Positions 1 to 9,386 of a stretch of DNA of 64,000 nucleotides are shown here, one piece after another. This DNA comes from Mammaliicoccus vitulinus (lineage in GTDB: Bacteria > Bacillota > Bacilli > Staphylococcales > Staphylococcaceae), in NCBI RefSeq assembly GCF_029024305.1, contig NZ_CP118974.1, positions 1,767,069 through 1,831,068 of the forward strand. The letters run 5' to 3'. The position numbers and the translations under genes are program-made. Position 1 is the stretch's first letter, and each line of letters begins with the position of its first letter. The notes beneath the pieces are model-generated. The model did no database searches and was not told the origin of the DNA. It saw nothing but the letters and a program-made list of their open reading frames with translations.

Positions 1-1023
1 GAACCTGCTATTTTAAATAAATTCAAACGTGCTGAAATGGCGATTCAATATGTAGATTTAGTCGTAGAATTACCACTTGTATATGCCATTTCTTCAGGTG
101 ACTTGTTTGCAAAAGGTGGCGTCCAAATTGCAGAACAACTTCAATGTGATGCATTATCTTTTGGAAGTGAGTCAGGAAATATTGAAGATATAAAAAGTGC
201 CATTCACCAAATTGAACAATTGACTAAAGATGACAGATATCAAAGCATGATTAAAGAAGGTAAATCCCATCCTAGAATTATTGCTGAATTAGTTCAAGAT
301 ACGCACTTACTTAAAGGATCTAACAACCTTCTCGCTATAGAATATGTTAAGCACATTATGCAAAATAACCTATCCATTAAACCTGTTACGATACAAAGAA
401 AAGATAATATGTATTTAGATCCAGACTTAAATAGAACGACGCATATTTCAAGTGCAACCTCTATCCGAAATGCTTATTTTAATCATGAAGAAAATTATAA
501 ACTCAGTTTACCTCAAACAAGTTCTGAGATTTTAAGTCAATCTAATGGTCTCAATTGGGAGCATTTCTTCACTTTATTAAAATGGACTATTTTAAGATCA
601 ACCCATGAAGAATTAAGAGAAATCTATATGATGACTGAAGGTTTAGAATATAAAATCAAAAAAGAAATTAAAGATAGCACCAATTTTGAAATGTTTGTCA
701 AAAGGCTAAAATCAAAAAGGTATACTTGGACACGATTACAACGTCTGTTGACCGCTATATTATTAAATATTAAAACAGTCGACGTCATAAATTATGAACC
801 ATCAGCAATTCGTGTACTCGCAATGTCTCAAAAAGGTCAGGCATATTTGAAATCCATTAAAGATCAATGTCCCCTTCCGATTATTACAAATGTGAATAAA
901 CAATCCGCATCTTATTTCACAAATGAAATAAAAGCTACAGAGTTATACCAAATGATATCAGGTGACACCGCAACAGATTTCAACCAACCAGTATATATCA
1001 AAGATCTGGGACATAATTCCTAA
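1..1023 (+). CDS. tmcAL: tRNA(Met) cytidine acetate ligase TmcAL (YlbM), 5' truncated by the window edge
   Basis: The reading frame is open from base 1, and the residues before the first ATG (EPAILNKFKRAEM) match the family, so the true start lies upstream. About 340 C-terminal residues are visible. TmcAL activates acetate with ATP and acetylates cytidine 34 of elongator tRNA-Met, a decoding modification made in the cytoplasm. The N-terminal nucleotidyltransferase motif is outside the window. Visible signatures include the adenylyltransferase-like segment around [19 protein letters not shown] and the SATSIR stretch typical of nucleotidyltransferases. It converges on coaD, as expected from the ylbM/coaD neighbourhood of Bacilli. 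Identity rests on recalled family sequence; the neighbour order agrees. Confidence 0.9.
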   Translation, partial: EPAILNKFKRAEMAIQYVDLVVELPLVYAISSGDLFAKGGVQIAEQLQCDALSFGSESGNIEDIKSAIHQIEQLTKDDRYQSMIKEGKSHPRIIAELVQDTHLLKGSNNLLAIEYVKHIMQNNLSIKPVTIQRKDNMYLDPDLNRTTHISSATSIRNAYFNHEENYKLSLPQTSSEILSQSNGLNWEHFFTLLKWTILRSTHEELREIYMMTEGLEYKIKKEIKDSTNFEMFVKRLKSKRYTWTRLQRLLTAILLNIKTVDVINYEPSAIRVLAMSQKGQAYLKSIKDQCPLPIITNVNKQSASYFTNEIKATELYQMISGDTATDFNQPVYIKDLGHNS

Positions 1024-1031
1024 CTCAAAAT

Positions 1032-1074
1032 AAAAGATTTCTTCATTAGTTAAGCCTAGTGAAGAGATCCTTTT
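1032..1074 (+). terminator. Terminator-like hairpin after tmcAL, member of a repeat family
   Basis: Arms 1032-1049 and 1056-1074 pair over about 18 bases with a few wobbles, followed by a TTTTATATTT tract. Close relatives of this hairpin and its tail recur at 46122-46165 and, as a right arm only, near 52832-52872, so it doubles as a dispersed repeat module. Confidence 0.7.
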
Positions 1075-1166
1075 ATATTTTAAAATCTTACGATTTTGAA
1101 TGAAACAAGCAAAAAAGACAAAAAACAAACCAAACGTTTGTCCACGTTTAGTTTGTCCACGATATG

Positions 1167-1192
1167 ACGCATGATAAATATCATGCGTTTTT
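1167..1192 (+). terminator. Perfect 10-bp hairpin with T tract
   Basis: ACGCATGATA (1167-1176), a two-base loop and TATCATGCGT (1179-1188) are followed by TTTTT on the plus strand. Orientation fits a second terminator for tmcAL. On the minus strand no T tract follows, so it is not a convincing terminator for coaD. Confidence 0.65.
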
Positions 1193-1194
1193 GA

Positions 1195-2236
<1,042 letters not shown>

Positions 2237-2317
2237 TTTTAATCATCACTTTCTTTATTATTAATTATTATTTATACTTAGTGTTGTAGTATATTAACGA
2301 AAACGAGGGTTATAAAA

Positions 2318-2707
2318 ATGAAACAATCATTTATCGTCATTGGTCACGGTCTAACAGATTTATTTGAGTTCCAAACATTAATTGAATACAATCACGAACG
2401 TATTTCCGATATTTTAATGTTACACACACCATTATCTCAAGAAAAATTATCTTCTGCATGTATCATTATGAAACCAACAGAAGGTAAGCATTTCCAAGCC
2501 ATTTATACAATTTTAGATGGATTTAAATATCCATATCCAGAATCTAATAAAAAATTCGATTTAATTACTGAATGGGCAAATGAATATAATATCCAAATTA
2601 AAGGGTTGGATGTAAAGCCTCGCTCTGATTTTGCAGAAGATGAACTTTACTTCGCTTATTTAAAAGGTGTATTACGACTTGAGCGTTATTTGCCACCACT
2701 TCAGTAA
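2318..2707 (+). CDS. Small conserved Bacilli protein (DUF7147-like), function unknown
   Basis: The 129-residue protein has no signal peptide or membrane segment. It resembles a short family of Bacilli proteins that I recall as DUF7147 and that databases sometimes mislabel methylthioribose kinase; it is far too small to be that enzyme. Conserved-looking blocks are VIGHGLTDLFEF at the N-terminus, the central KKFDLITEWANEYN and the C-terminal LRLERYLPPL. An ATG follows a clear GAGGGT-type ribosome site. Its stop lies one base from the stop of convergent ylbG, leaving no space for a dedicated terminator. The family assignment is from memory and the function is unknown. Confidence 0.75.
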   Translation: MKQSFIVIGHGLTDLFEFQTLIEYNHERISDILMLHTPLSQEKLSSACIIMKPTEGKHFQAIYTILDGFKYPYPESNKKFDLITEWANEYNIQIKGLDVKPRSDFAEDELYFAYLKGVLRLERYLPPLQ

Positions 2708-2708
2708 A

Positions 2709-2975
2709 TTAAAAATTCAAATATTCTTTTTTATCCGTTTTAGCATTTGAATAATCTCTTTTAACGTATTTAAATGGTGATACGTTAACATCTTTAACAT
2801 ATTTAAGTTTCATTAAGTGTTGAACAGTATCATCTATTTTATCTTCGTTAGTATATAACATGACATACTGCTCTTTTTTATTTGAATGATATATATTACC
2901 AAATTTACGCAGTTGTCTTTCGTGTTTCATATTTTTTAAATATACAATTATACTAATTCGTTCAACTAGCTCCAT
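2709..2975 (-). CDS. ylbG: YlbG family protein (DUF2129)
   Basis: An 88-residue cytoplasmic protein matching the YlbG/UPF0298 family in length and sequence; the conserved parts are LVERISIIVYLKN, the LRKFGNIYH segment and KLKYVKDV. No enzymatic role is established for the family. In Bacilli it sits between ylbF and rsmD, and the same neighbours are present here, although ylbF is separated from it by the phosphodiesterase gene. A strong AGGAGG-like site precedes the ATG. Confidence 0.9.
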   Translation of the reverse strand: MELVERISIIVYLKNMKHERQLRKFGNIYHSNKKEQYVMLYTNEDKIDDTVQHLMKLKYVKDVNVSPFKYVKRDYSNAKTDKKEYLNF

Positions 2976-3134
2976 TAAAATATCCTCCTTACGCTTTTTA
3001 TTTTTATATTAGCATTTTATAGAAGATGATGGAAGAAGATAACTTCATACAACAAGTGACTTGCTTTTCTATCTTATACCAATTTGATAGAATATATATG
3101 AGTCTTTATTTGCATTTCGAAAGGATTGGATAAA

Positions 3135-4049
3135 ATGTCAAAAAATAATTTATTAAAAACAACAGGTCTTATCGGAGGCATCGTTGCGGGTTCATGGGTA
3201 GTTACAAAATCTACTTCAAACGTTAAACCGCGCAAAATCAAACCATTCTTCACACAACCAGCTCCGTATGTCTTTGCACATCGTGGAGGTATGGCTTTAA
3301 GACCAGAACACACACGTTTAGCTTTTGATCATGCATTAAAGTATGAAGTAACTGGATTCGAAGTCGATGTACGTCTTACTAGAGACGAAGTACTTGTTGT
3401 CACACATGATGACACTGTAGATAGAACGAGTAATGGTTCTGGCTTTGTAGGTGATCACACATTAGAAGAATTACGACAATTAGATTTTGGTTATCACTTT
3501 AAAGATATCAATAACGAACATCCATATAGAGGGGATGACAAAGCTAAAATTGTTACTTTAAAAGAATTATTAACTGAATATCCAGATGTATTGGTTAATA
3601 TCGATATTAAAGATCATCCTGAATCATACACAGGAAGTTTAGCACCTTCTCATTTATTCCGAGTTATTTCTGAATTAAAAGCTGAAGATCGTGTTAATAT
3701 TACAAGTTTTTATGATGAACAAATAGAAAGATTTAACTTATATGCACAAGATTCTATTTCATTAGGAACTGGTCAAAATGAAGTGACAAAAGCATTTTTA
3801 GCTTATCACTCAGGGTATGGTCACACTTACCAACCTAAAACAGATACTTTCCAAATACCCGCACAATCTAAAGGGCTACCATTAGATTCTAAAGGATTTA
3901 TTCAATTTTTAACTTCACTTAATATTTCCGTTGCTTATTGGGTAATTAATCAAATAGATACAATGGATGACCTTATCCAAAAAGGTGCACATACAATTGT
4001 AACTGACCGTCCAGATACGGCACATTTTTTAATTAAAAAACAGTATTAA
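3135..4049 (+). CDS. Membrane-anchored glycerophosphodiester phosphodiesterase (GDPD family)
   Basis: GDPD enzymes hydrolyse glycerophosphodiesters to glycerol 3-phosphate and an alcohol. From the ATG at 3135 the product has 304 residues; an in-frame TTG at 3126 is unlikely because it would sit on the ribosome-binding site (AAAGGA). Residues 6-24 form a single hydrophobic anchor, so the catalytic part probably faces outside. The metal and catalytic residues are visible: FAHRGG with His49-Arg50, FEVDVR with Glu77 and Asp79, and THDD with His91. It is related to staphylococcal GlpQ-type proteins, but I cannot say which paralogue it is. A bidirectional terminator follows. Confidence 0.88.
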   Translation: MSKNNLLKTTGLIGGIVAGSWVVTKSTSNVKPRKIKPFFTQPAPYVFAHRGGMALRPEHTRLAFDHALKYEVTGFEVDVRLTRDEVLVVTHDDTVDRTSNGSGFVGDHTLEELRQLDFGYHFKDINNEHPYRGDDKAKIVTLKELLTEYPDVLVNIDIKDHPESYTGSLAPSHLFRVISELKAEDRVNITSFYDEQIERFNLYAQDSISLGTGQNEVTKAFLAYHSGYGHTYQPKTDTFQIPAQSKGLPLDSKGFIQFLTSLNISVAYWVINQIDTMDDLIQKGAHTIVTDRPDTAHFLIKKQY

Positions 4050-4053
4050 AAAG

Positions 4054-4100
4054 AAAAGGAACTTTCTACTAGATATAATCTAATGGAAAGTTCCTTTTTT
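4054..4100. terminator. Bidirectional terminator between the GDPD gene and ylbF
   Basis: AAAAGGAACTTTC (4054-4066) pairs with GAAAGTTCCTTTT (4086-4098). T tracts flank it on both strands, so it serves both convergent genes. Confidence 0.85.
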
Positions 4101-4106
4101 ATTATC

Positions 4107-4547
4107 TTAAGATGAACATCCGCAAGAGCCACCAGTCGAACAACTATCACCATGGCTGTCACTACTGAAAAATGGATTACCCGTATCAACTTTAACGTTG
4201 TTTGAAACAGAGTAAGATACAATGCTTATAACCTCGTCTAATAAGTTTTGTAGTGCTGTTTCTTTAGTTTTGAAGTTAGATACTACAGGATGCATTTCAT
4301 ATGCTCTTTTTTGCTGTCTCGTTTCTTTCATAACTCTATTATAATCAGGATGATATCTTCCGAATCGCAGACAATCATCATAATGTGATTTAATTTGATC
4401 AAATTTCTGTTTTAAAATTCTCACTTCTAAATCTGTTTCAAGTCTATATTTTGCTTCTTGATATTCTTGATAAATATCTGATTCTTTTATACATGCACTG
4501 AGTTCATCAGATTGATCTAGTATGTGAACTGTTTCTACTGTAAACAT
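4107..4547 (-). CDS. ylbF: YlbF/YmcA family protein (RicF-like)
   Basis: A helical protein of 146 residues in the YlbF/YmcA family. In Bacillus, YlbF (RicF) forms the Ric complex with YmcA and YaaT, which carries iron-sulphur clusters and helps RNase Y process messages. The Bacillus proteins use C-terminal cysteines as ligands; here the tail is rich in Ser, Gly and Cys, with Cys136, Cys142 and Cys144 in SCSTGGSCGCSS. The body has the long heptad-like helices of the family. It lies 14 bases after the CAP-domain gene, so they are probably co-transcribed. RNA processing is the expected role, but the cluster is inferred from the cysteines. Confidence 0.9.
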   Translation of the reverse strand: MFTVETVHILDQSDELSACIKESDIYQEYQEAKYRLETDLEVRILKQKFDQIKSHYDDCLRFGRYHPDYNRVMKETRQQKRAYEMHPVVSNFKTKETALQNLLDEVISIVSYSVSNNVKVDTGNPFFSSDSHGDSCSTGGSCGCSS

Positions 4548-4561
4548 AATATGAGACCTCC

Positions 4562-5629
4562 TTATTTTTTATTCTCTTTAAAAACAAGTGAATAGTATTC
4601 GCGTGAATTACCAGCACCAAACTCATCATATTGACTACCTAATAATTTTTCTCTATAAGTATTATTATTCAACCAACTATTAATTAAACTTGGTACATCA
4701 TAGTAATTAAATGCTAAGTTTTGGTTAATTGCTTCGTATTCAATTTTTTGATTGTTGATATGTTTCATTATACCATCTTCTAATGATTTAACCGCTTCTT
4801 CTTCATCAACATCATCTTCTATTAAGTCGGCTTCTAATTGCGTAATGTATGTTAATTGATCATTCATTTCTAAAGGTTTAACACCCTTCATTTTTCTGAT
4901 TTCATTTACAATTTCAAGAAGAGATAAATCTTTATTCATGTGTGATTGGAAGTTTTGTTTATCTGTTCGATTGAGTTTGTGATCTTTATCTCCTGATATT
5001 TTCGACATTGAGAATGGTGCGTTTTCAATAACAACATTTGAATCCATAAATTGTACACCCATGACTTCATTTGTTTCACTATCGATTAAGACTTGAGCAT
5101 ACACATTGCCATATTTAATCAGTAACTGTGTCTTTATATCTCTTTCTGAAAGCTCAAGTTGATATTTACCGTATGAACTATCGACAACAGGTTCCATATC
5201 TATATTTGTTCCATTAAAGAATTTTGTAGCATCTTGTTTGATTTTTATCGGAGAAACATTAACTTTGTTTCCTGTAGCAAATACTGATGAAACTTTATTA
5301 TTTTTAGTCGAAACTAAATAATAATGTTCTTTATTTTTAAAGACATAATTTTTTCTATCATGCTCTGCCTTATATACCCTATCTGGTTGGCCTAAATCGT
5401 TAATGACGTCGTCTATATTTTTATAAATATATGTACCTACGCCCTCTTTCAACTTGGCATTGCCAGTTGATTTTTCAGCTTGTTGCTCATAATAATTTTC
5501 ATTTGCTTTGTCATGTGAATAGTTAGGATTCTTCAAGACATCAAATTCTAATTTAGGCGAATAGAATAAATAAAAGAGTACAATGATTAAAATAGTTATT
5601 GCTACAACTTTAATAATAATATTTTTCAA
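4562..5629 (-). CDS. CAP-domain protein with N-terminal CAP-associated domain (YlbC-like)
   Basis: The 355-residue protein begins with a hydrophobic segment at residues 5-24 and has no lipobox cysteine, so it is probably anchored with an extracellular body. Residues about 60-200 resemble the CAP-associated domain (GVGTYIYKNIDDVINDLGQP), and residues about 235-350 resemble a CAP/SCP domain (LLEIVNEIRKMKGVKPLEMN, ending in GAGNSREYYSLVF). Bacillus ylbC has this architecture and lies in the same place before ylbF. The CAP active-site histidines of well-studied members are not obvious, so an enzymatic role is doubtful. Confidence 0.82.
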   Translation of the reverse strand: MKNIIIKVVAITILIIVLFYLFYSPKLEFDVLKNPNYSHDKANENYYEQQAEKSTGNAKLKEGVGTYIYKNIDDVINDLGQPDRVYKAEHDRKNYVFKNKEHYYLVSTKNNKVSSVFATGNKVNVSPIKIKQDATKFFNGTNIDMEPVVDSSYGKYQLELSERDIKTQLLIKYGNVYAQVLIDSETNEVMGVQFMDSNVVIENAPFSMSKISGDKDHKLNRTDKQNFQSHMNKDLSLLEIVNEIRKMKGVKPLEMNDQLTYITQLEADLIEDDVDEEEAVKSLEDGIMKHINNQKIEYEAINQNLAFNYYDVPSLINSWLNNNTYREKLLGSQYDEFGAGNSREYYSLVFKENKK

Positions 5630-5797
5630 CTATTTACCTCCTCTTTTATTTCTAACATTAATTATATCATTTTACAGTAAAACTTTTAGTTAAATCAATC
5701 TAAATCTTAATATTCTTGTTAAATTTAAATGTACATTGCAACATTGAAGCTTTTATCATAAAATATACATAAAGGTACATAGAGGGAGGAAAAATAC

Positions 5798-6169
5798 ATG
5801 GTATTTGATAATACAGGTCTTGAAAAGGTAATCATTGAACAAGAACTATTAAAAGATGTTATGAATAAGCATGGTTTTGCTGCTGGAGGACATTGGGATT
5901 ATGAACGCATCACTTATGATTTTAAATACGAAATAAGTGAAGGTATTTATTACTTAAGAATTCCAGGTTATGCACTTAAAGGGGACATCGGTGCTAATAA
6001 CGCAACAATTCAATTAATGGATCCTTATCTAGGTAAACATTACTATCCAACTGGTGTAGAATACGGTGATGACGAAGTTTATCCAGATAATTTAGTTGCA
6101 CATTGCAATTTATTAATTGAACGTATCACGTCAGAGATTAAAGCATTAAACACATTAAGTGCTCATTAA
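5798..6169 (+). CDS. YugN-like family protein
   Basis: A 123-residue soluble protein resembling the YugN-like family of Bacilli. Recognisable blocks are the N-terminal FDNTGLEKV, GHWDYERITYDFKYE, YYLRIPGYALKGDIG and LGKHYYPTGVEYG. Function is unknown. A strong AGGGAGG ribosome site precedes the ATG. Upstream, TTGCAA and TAAAAT spaced by 17 bases form a possible sigma-A promoter. It stands as a single transcription unit closed by the hairpin at 6196-6217. Confidence 0.8.
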   Translation: MVFDNTGLEKVIIEQELLKDVMNKHGFAAGGHWDYERITYDFKYEISEGIYYLRIPGYALKGDIGANNATIQLMDPYLGKHYYPTGVEYGDDEVYPDNLVAHCNLLIERITSEIKALNTLSAH

Positions 6170-6195
6170 TTATACAATTCCAAAAGATATAATCG

Positions 6196-6217
6196 GAGAC
6201 GTGATTTTTCACGTCTC
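6196..6217 (+). terminator. Hairpin terminator after the YugN-like gene
   Basis: GAGACGTGA (6196-6204) pairs perfectly with TCACGTCTC (6209-6217) across a TTTT loop. Only a weak TTAATTTAT tract follows, so termination may be partial and some read-through into the next gene is possible. Confidence 0.65.
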
Positions 6218-6254
6218 TTAATTTATATCTAAGTTAAGTAAAGAGGTCATAATT

Positions 6255-7301
6255 ATGAAAAAATGGATAAACAAACGTAACGTCAGTATATTTATCATCA
6301 TATTTCTATTTATACTATTTATTTATTTTATTATTCCAATATCCATACCTTTAATTTTAGCACTCATTATTGCGCTTGCATTAAATCCTTTAGTTAACAA
6401 ATTGACACATAAAATTAATAGTCGAAAATGGAGCGTAGCGCTTATATATTCACTTATGATTACAATAACAGGATTTGTTATATATTTATTTTCAACAAAG
6501 TTAATTGATCAAATCGTGCTATTTATAAAAGATTTGCCTAATAAAATAAATATCTTAATAACAATTATTGAACAATACGATGACAAAATGAAAGCCGTGC
6601 TACCTGATGAAATGGCTGTAACGATCAATAAAGAACTCCAAAATTTTGTCGCAACATTGAGGGATTCCATCACGCATTATTTTAGCGTACAAAATATAAC
6701 AGAGGTTGTTTCATCGTTACCTGGATTTATTATCAGTCTTGTAGTATTTCTTGTAGCACTATTTCTATTTATGTTAGAAATACCGAACATTCATAACTTC
6801 ATAAAAAAACACTTATACCCTTCAACTTATAGAGAAGTGTTTAAAATATATAACAAAATTGGACATTCTATAATCGGAATGCTTACAGCAAGTATTGTTT
6901 TAAGCTTTATTACATGGGTGTTTACTTATGTAGGACTCCTCATAATCGGAGTGGACTCAGCATTTGTCATTAGCCTATTTATATGGTTTATTGACTTGCT
7001 ACCAATCATTGGCGCGACAGGTTTAACAATACCATGGGCTATTTATGCATATATCGTTGGAGACCCTACTTTAGGTATTCAACTGATTATACTTTCTATT
7101 ATATTATTAGTACAAAGAAAGATATTAGAACCAAAAATATTTGGTACAGGTGTTGGTTTAACACCGCTACCTACTTTAATCTCAATGTTTATCGGATTAA
7201 AATTACTAGGATTTTTAGGATTTTTTGTCGGTCCATTATTTTTAATCATTATCAAAACAATTTTAGAATCAGGATTTATTAAAACAGACTTTAAAATATA
7301 A
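6255..7301 (+). CDS. AI-2E family transporter (PerM/YtvI-like membrane protein)
   Basis: The 348-residue polytopic membrane protein has about eight hydrophobic segments: two near the N-terminus, one at about 60-85, one at about 155-180, and a cluster from about 205 to 340. A soluble stretch lies between segments three and four. This is the layout of the AI-2E/PerM family. The conserved C-terminal PKIFGTGVGLTPLPTLISMF region (about 296-315) is clear. Members include exporters and sodium/proton antiporters; the substrate cannot be read from the sequence. It ends just before a repeat remnant (7318-7355) and a bidirectional terminator. Confidence 0.88.
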   Translation: MKKWINKRNVSIFIIIFLFILFIYFIIPISIPLILALIIALALNPLVNKLTHKINSRKWSVALIYSLMITITGFVIYLFSTKLIDQIVLFIKDLPNKINILITIIEQYDDKMKAVLPDEMAVTINKELQNFVATLRDSITHYFSVQNITEVVSSLPGFIISLVVFLVALFLFMLEIPNIHNFIKKHLYPSTYREVFKIYNKIGHSIIGMLTASIVLSFITWVFTYVGLLIIGVDSAFVISLFIWFIDLLPIIGATGLTIPWAIYAYIVGDPTLGIQLIILSIILLVQRKILEPKIFGTGVGLTPLPTLISMFIGLKLLGFLGFFVGPLFLIIIKTILESGFIKTDFKI

Positions 7302-7317
7302 AAATAAGAGTCTGGCA

Positions 7318-7355
7318 CATACTATTTCCCCGGGCGTCAGCACTTTACAAAATCA
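7318..7355. repeat. Right-half remnant of the palindromic intergenic repeat
   Basis: The segment holding CGGGCGTCAGCACTTT matches, with few differences, the right half of the complete palindromic element at 52861-52964. The left half is absent here, so this is a decayed or truncated copy lying between a coding region and its terminator. Confidence 0.7.
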
Positions 7356-7363
7356 GAAATATA

Positions 7364-7407
7364 AAAAACACCCAATCCGAAAATGATTCCAACGGATTGG
7401 GTGTTTT
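7364..7407. terminator. Bidirectional terminator between the AI-2E-family gene and ctaM
   Basis: ACACCCAATCCG pairs with CGGATTGGGTGT; A and T tracts lie on both sides, so it serves both converging units. Confidence 0.88.
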
Positions 7408-7444
7408 ATTTTAAGTTGAGATTTATGTTCAAAACTCTTTTAAT

Positions 7445-7912
7445 TTAATGTCCTAAGATTGCTTTTATCATTGAAGTTGTTTCGCCACCGTGGTAGAAAA
7501 CATATAATAATAAATAAACTGCAACACCTGTAATGGCTGTAAAAAACCATATTATAGATGTAATTGGTCCAAATTTACGATGTTGGTCCAATTTGTTTTT
7601 CAATCCTAAATATATTGTGTATATTCCCATCATTGCCCCAACTGTAGCAAGCGTTATGTGGAAAATTAAGAAAACAGTATAATAAATTTTGATACTATCG
7701 GGTCCACCGAAAGAAGTGTTGCCGATAAATATTGTTCTACTAGCATAAATTGTGAAAAATATTATGGCAGCAACTGCAGCAGACAACATAAATTTTTTAT
7801 GTGTTTCTATTTTTTTTTGAGAAATAAAATACCATCCTATAGCTACTAAGACTGCACTTAATACTATAAAAGTCGTACTAATTGTAGGTAATATAGGTAA
7901 GTTCATTTTCAT
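7445..7912 (-). CDS. ctaM: CtaM, haem A/terminal oxidase maturation factor (DUF420)
   Basis: A 155-residue DUF420 membrane protein with five hydrophobic segments. Conserved His residues lie near the membrane faces, in ETHKKFMLSA, the FHITLATVGAMMG helix and LDQHRKFGPIT. In S. aureus, CtaM is required for activity of the aa3-type quinol oxidase after haem A has been made. It follows ctaG by five bases and is the last gene of that unit. Because ctaG-ctaM is separated from the structural cta genes by a terminator, CtaM could also serve a quinol oxidase encoded elsewhere; that is inference. Confidence 0.88.
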   Translation of the reverse strand: MKMNLPILPTISTTFIVLSAVLVAIGWYFISQKKIETHKKFMLSAAVAAIIFFTIYASRTIFIGNTSFGGPDSIKIYYTVFLIFHITLATVGAMMGIYTIYLGLKNKLDQHRKFGPITSIIWFFTAITGVAVYLLLYVFYHGGETTSMIKAILGH

Positions 7913-7917
7913 ACATC

Positions 7918-8871
7918 CTATCTGAATTGTTTGTATAAAGCTCTTTGTTCTTGTAATTTTTTCAAGCTATCATCTGTAATCTGTTTTTCATTTTTTCTTT
8001 CGTAACGGAACCATTTTATAAATATAATATATAAATAGATACCGAATACGATTTCTTGCATTACTTTCATAATGACGCCACCAGTTTGCTGGTCTTCTAA
8101 TGGTGTAAAGTTCGTAAAGTATTCAGGACCAGATAAGCCTGTACCTTGGACGACAGCGTTCAAGGTATCTGTAGGTACACATAGAGTCATTGCGCCTAAC
8201 CATGCCTCTCCTGACGTGTATGTGTCATACATAGCGTTTCCACTAAAGATAATTAAACCACATGATGGCGTTAATAACACGCCGATGAAGAAAATATAAA
8301 GTATCTTTTTGATATTAGACATATGATTTTCTTCAGGTATATGTCTATTAAATATTGGATGCCACATAAACCAAGCACTAATGAATAAAATAATAGTGTA
8401 TAAATCATGCAATACAACATCTTGTTTTAAAGTATCTAATACCAATGGTATATGGTATACAGAGAACAAACCATTAAAAAGAAATATCGCTAAAATAGGC
8501 TTAGTAAATAAATGAACAATTTTATTGATAACAGGCAGTCCTTCTACGTATTTCACAATGTATTCAGGAATCGCAAAGAATAACATTGGCGCAATAATTA
8601 GAAACAGCACTGCCATTTGAAGCATATGAAAACTAAATATAATGTGAGAAAGCAGATCTATCGGTCCACCTTCTAATAAATATATAGATAGCATCAATAT
8701 GACAAATAAAATTGCCTCTCCTTTTTTTAATGGTCTACCTCCTGGTATATCTTTATACCATTTCCCACAAATCAAAAAGTATAAAACAATAACGCATAAT
8801 ACCCCTACAAAAAAGAACGGAGTCCAATTTGCCCAAAATCCAAATATTGATATTGAGGTTAAGTTACCCAT
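7918..8871 (-). CDS. ctaG: CtaG, cytochrome c oxidase assembly protein (caa3 type)
   Basis: Bacillus-type CtaG is a polytopic membrane protein needed for forming the CuA/CuB centres of caa3 oxidase; it is unrelated to the Cox11-type CtaG. From the ATG at 8871 there are 317 residues with about seven membrane spans. An in-frame GTG at 8877 is too close to the GAGGA ribosome site. Family features include the HMLQMAVLFLIIAPML helix, a HDLYTI and WMWHPIFNRHIPEENH region, and the GLIIFSGNAMYD segment. A probable promoter lies at 8903-8931 and ctaM follows directly. Confidence 0.92.
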   Translation of the reverse strand: MGNLTSISIFGFWANWTPFFFVGVLCVIVLYFLICGKWYKDIPGGRPLKKGEAILFVILMLSIYLLEGGPIDLLSHIIFSFHMLQMAVLFLIIAPMLFFAIPEYIVKYVEGLPVINKIVHLFTKPILAIFLFNGLFSVYHIPLVLDTLKQDVVLHDLYTIILFISAWFMWHPIFNRHIPEENHMSNIKKILYIFFIGVLLTPSCGLIIFSGNAMYDTYTSGEAWLGAMTLCVPTDTLNAVVQGTGLSGPEYFTNFTPLEDQQTGGVIMKVMQEIVFGIYLYIIFIKWFRYERKNEKQITDDSLKKLQEQRALYKQFR

Positions 8872-8902
8872 AATCACACTTCCTCATAAAGTCATTACTC
8901 TT

Positions 8903-8931
8903 ATTATAAAATTTAATGCTCAGTTAAACAA
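8903..8931 (-). promoter_or_regulatory. Probable sigma-A promoter for ctaG-ctaM
   Basis: Read on the minus strand, TTGTTT (8931-8926) and a perfect TATAAT (8908-8903) are separated by 17 bases, 32 bases before the ctaG ATG. Together with the terminator at 8987-9024 this makes ctaG-ctaM an independent unit. Confidence 0.6.
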
Positions 8932-8986
8932 CCCAACTATATAAATAATTATGACAATGATATGACCAAATAATGAAAAGGATAAA

Positions 8987-9024
8987 AAGACTCAAAAACT
9001 TATATAACAAAGTTTTTGAGTCTT
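8987..9024 (-). terminator. Terminator closing the ctaB-C-D-E-F operon
   Basis: The 15-base arms AAGACTCAAAAACTT (8987-9001) and its complement (9010-9024) are perfect, followed on the minus strand by TTTTT. It lies seven bases after the ctaF stop. Confidence 0.88.
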
Positions 9025-9031
9025 AAAATCA

Positions 9032-9385
9032 TTATTTTGTTTTAACAAATAATGGATCGCCTAACCATACAATATAGATAAATGTTACAACAAATGATAA
9101 TCCAAAGAATATACCTGTAATCATAAACAATTTGGGCACACCATGTTTTTCAGCTTTCATATGCATGAAATAATAGAATTGTAACACGACTTGTAAAACT
9201 GCTAATCCTAAAATTACTGGAATAACAAATTCTTTAGGAAGTTCTGCAGCTACTAATGCGAAAGCAATAAATGTAACAAAAATCATAATCGAAAAGTTCG
9301 TAACCTGCATACGCATTTCTTTTGTACTTTTACGCTTTTTATATGCTTTTAGTAATTGTGCGTCATGATTTAATTGTTGGCTCAT
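9032..9385 (-). CDS. ctaF: Cytochrome c oxidase subunit IV, CtaF
   Basis: The small subunit of the caa3 oxidase: 117 residues with three membrane helices (about 30-48, 54-72 and 86-108). The signature VLQFYYFMHMKAEKHG between helices two and three is typical of subunit IVB in Bacilli. It carries no cofactor and is thought to help assembly or stability. It starts one base after the ctaE stop codon and is the last gene before the operon terminator. Confidence 0.93.
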   Translation of the reverse strand: MSQQLNHDAQLLKAYKKRKSTKEMRMQVTNFSIMIFVTFIAFALVAAELPKEFVIPVILGLAVLQVVLQFYYFMHMKAEKHGVPKLFMITGIFFGLSFVVTFIYIVWLGDPLFVKTK

Positions 9386-9386
9386 A

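Noticed and set aside
1100-1174. 24-codon frame with two CPR motifs after tmcAL
   Set aside because: No ribosome site, placed between two terminator hairpins, and the repeated CPR comes from the GTTTGTCCACG direct repeat.
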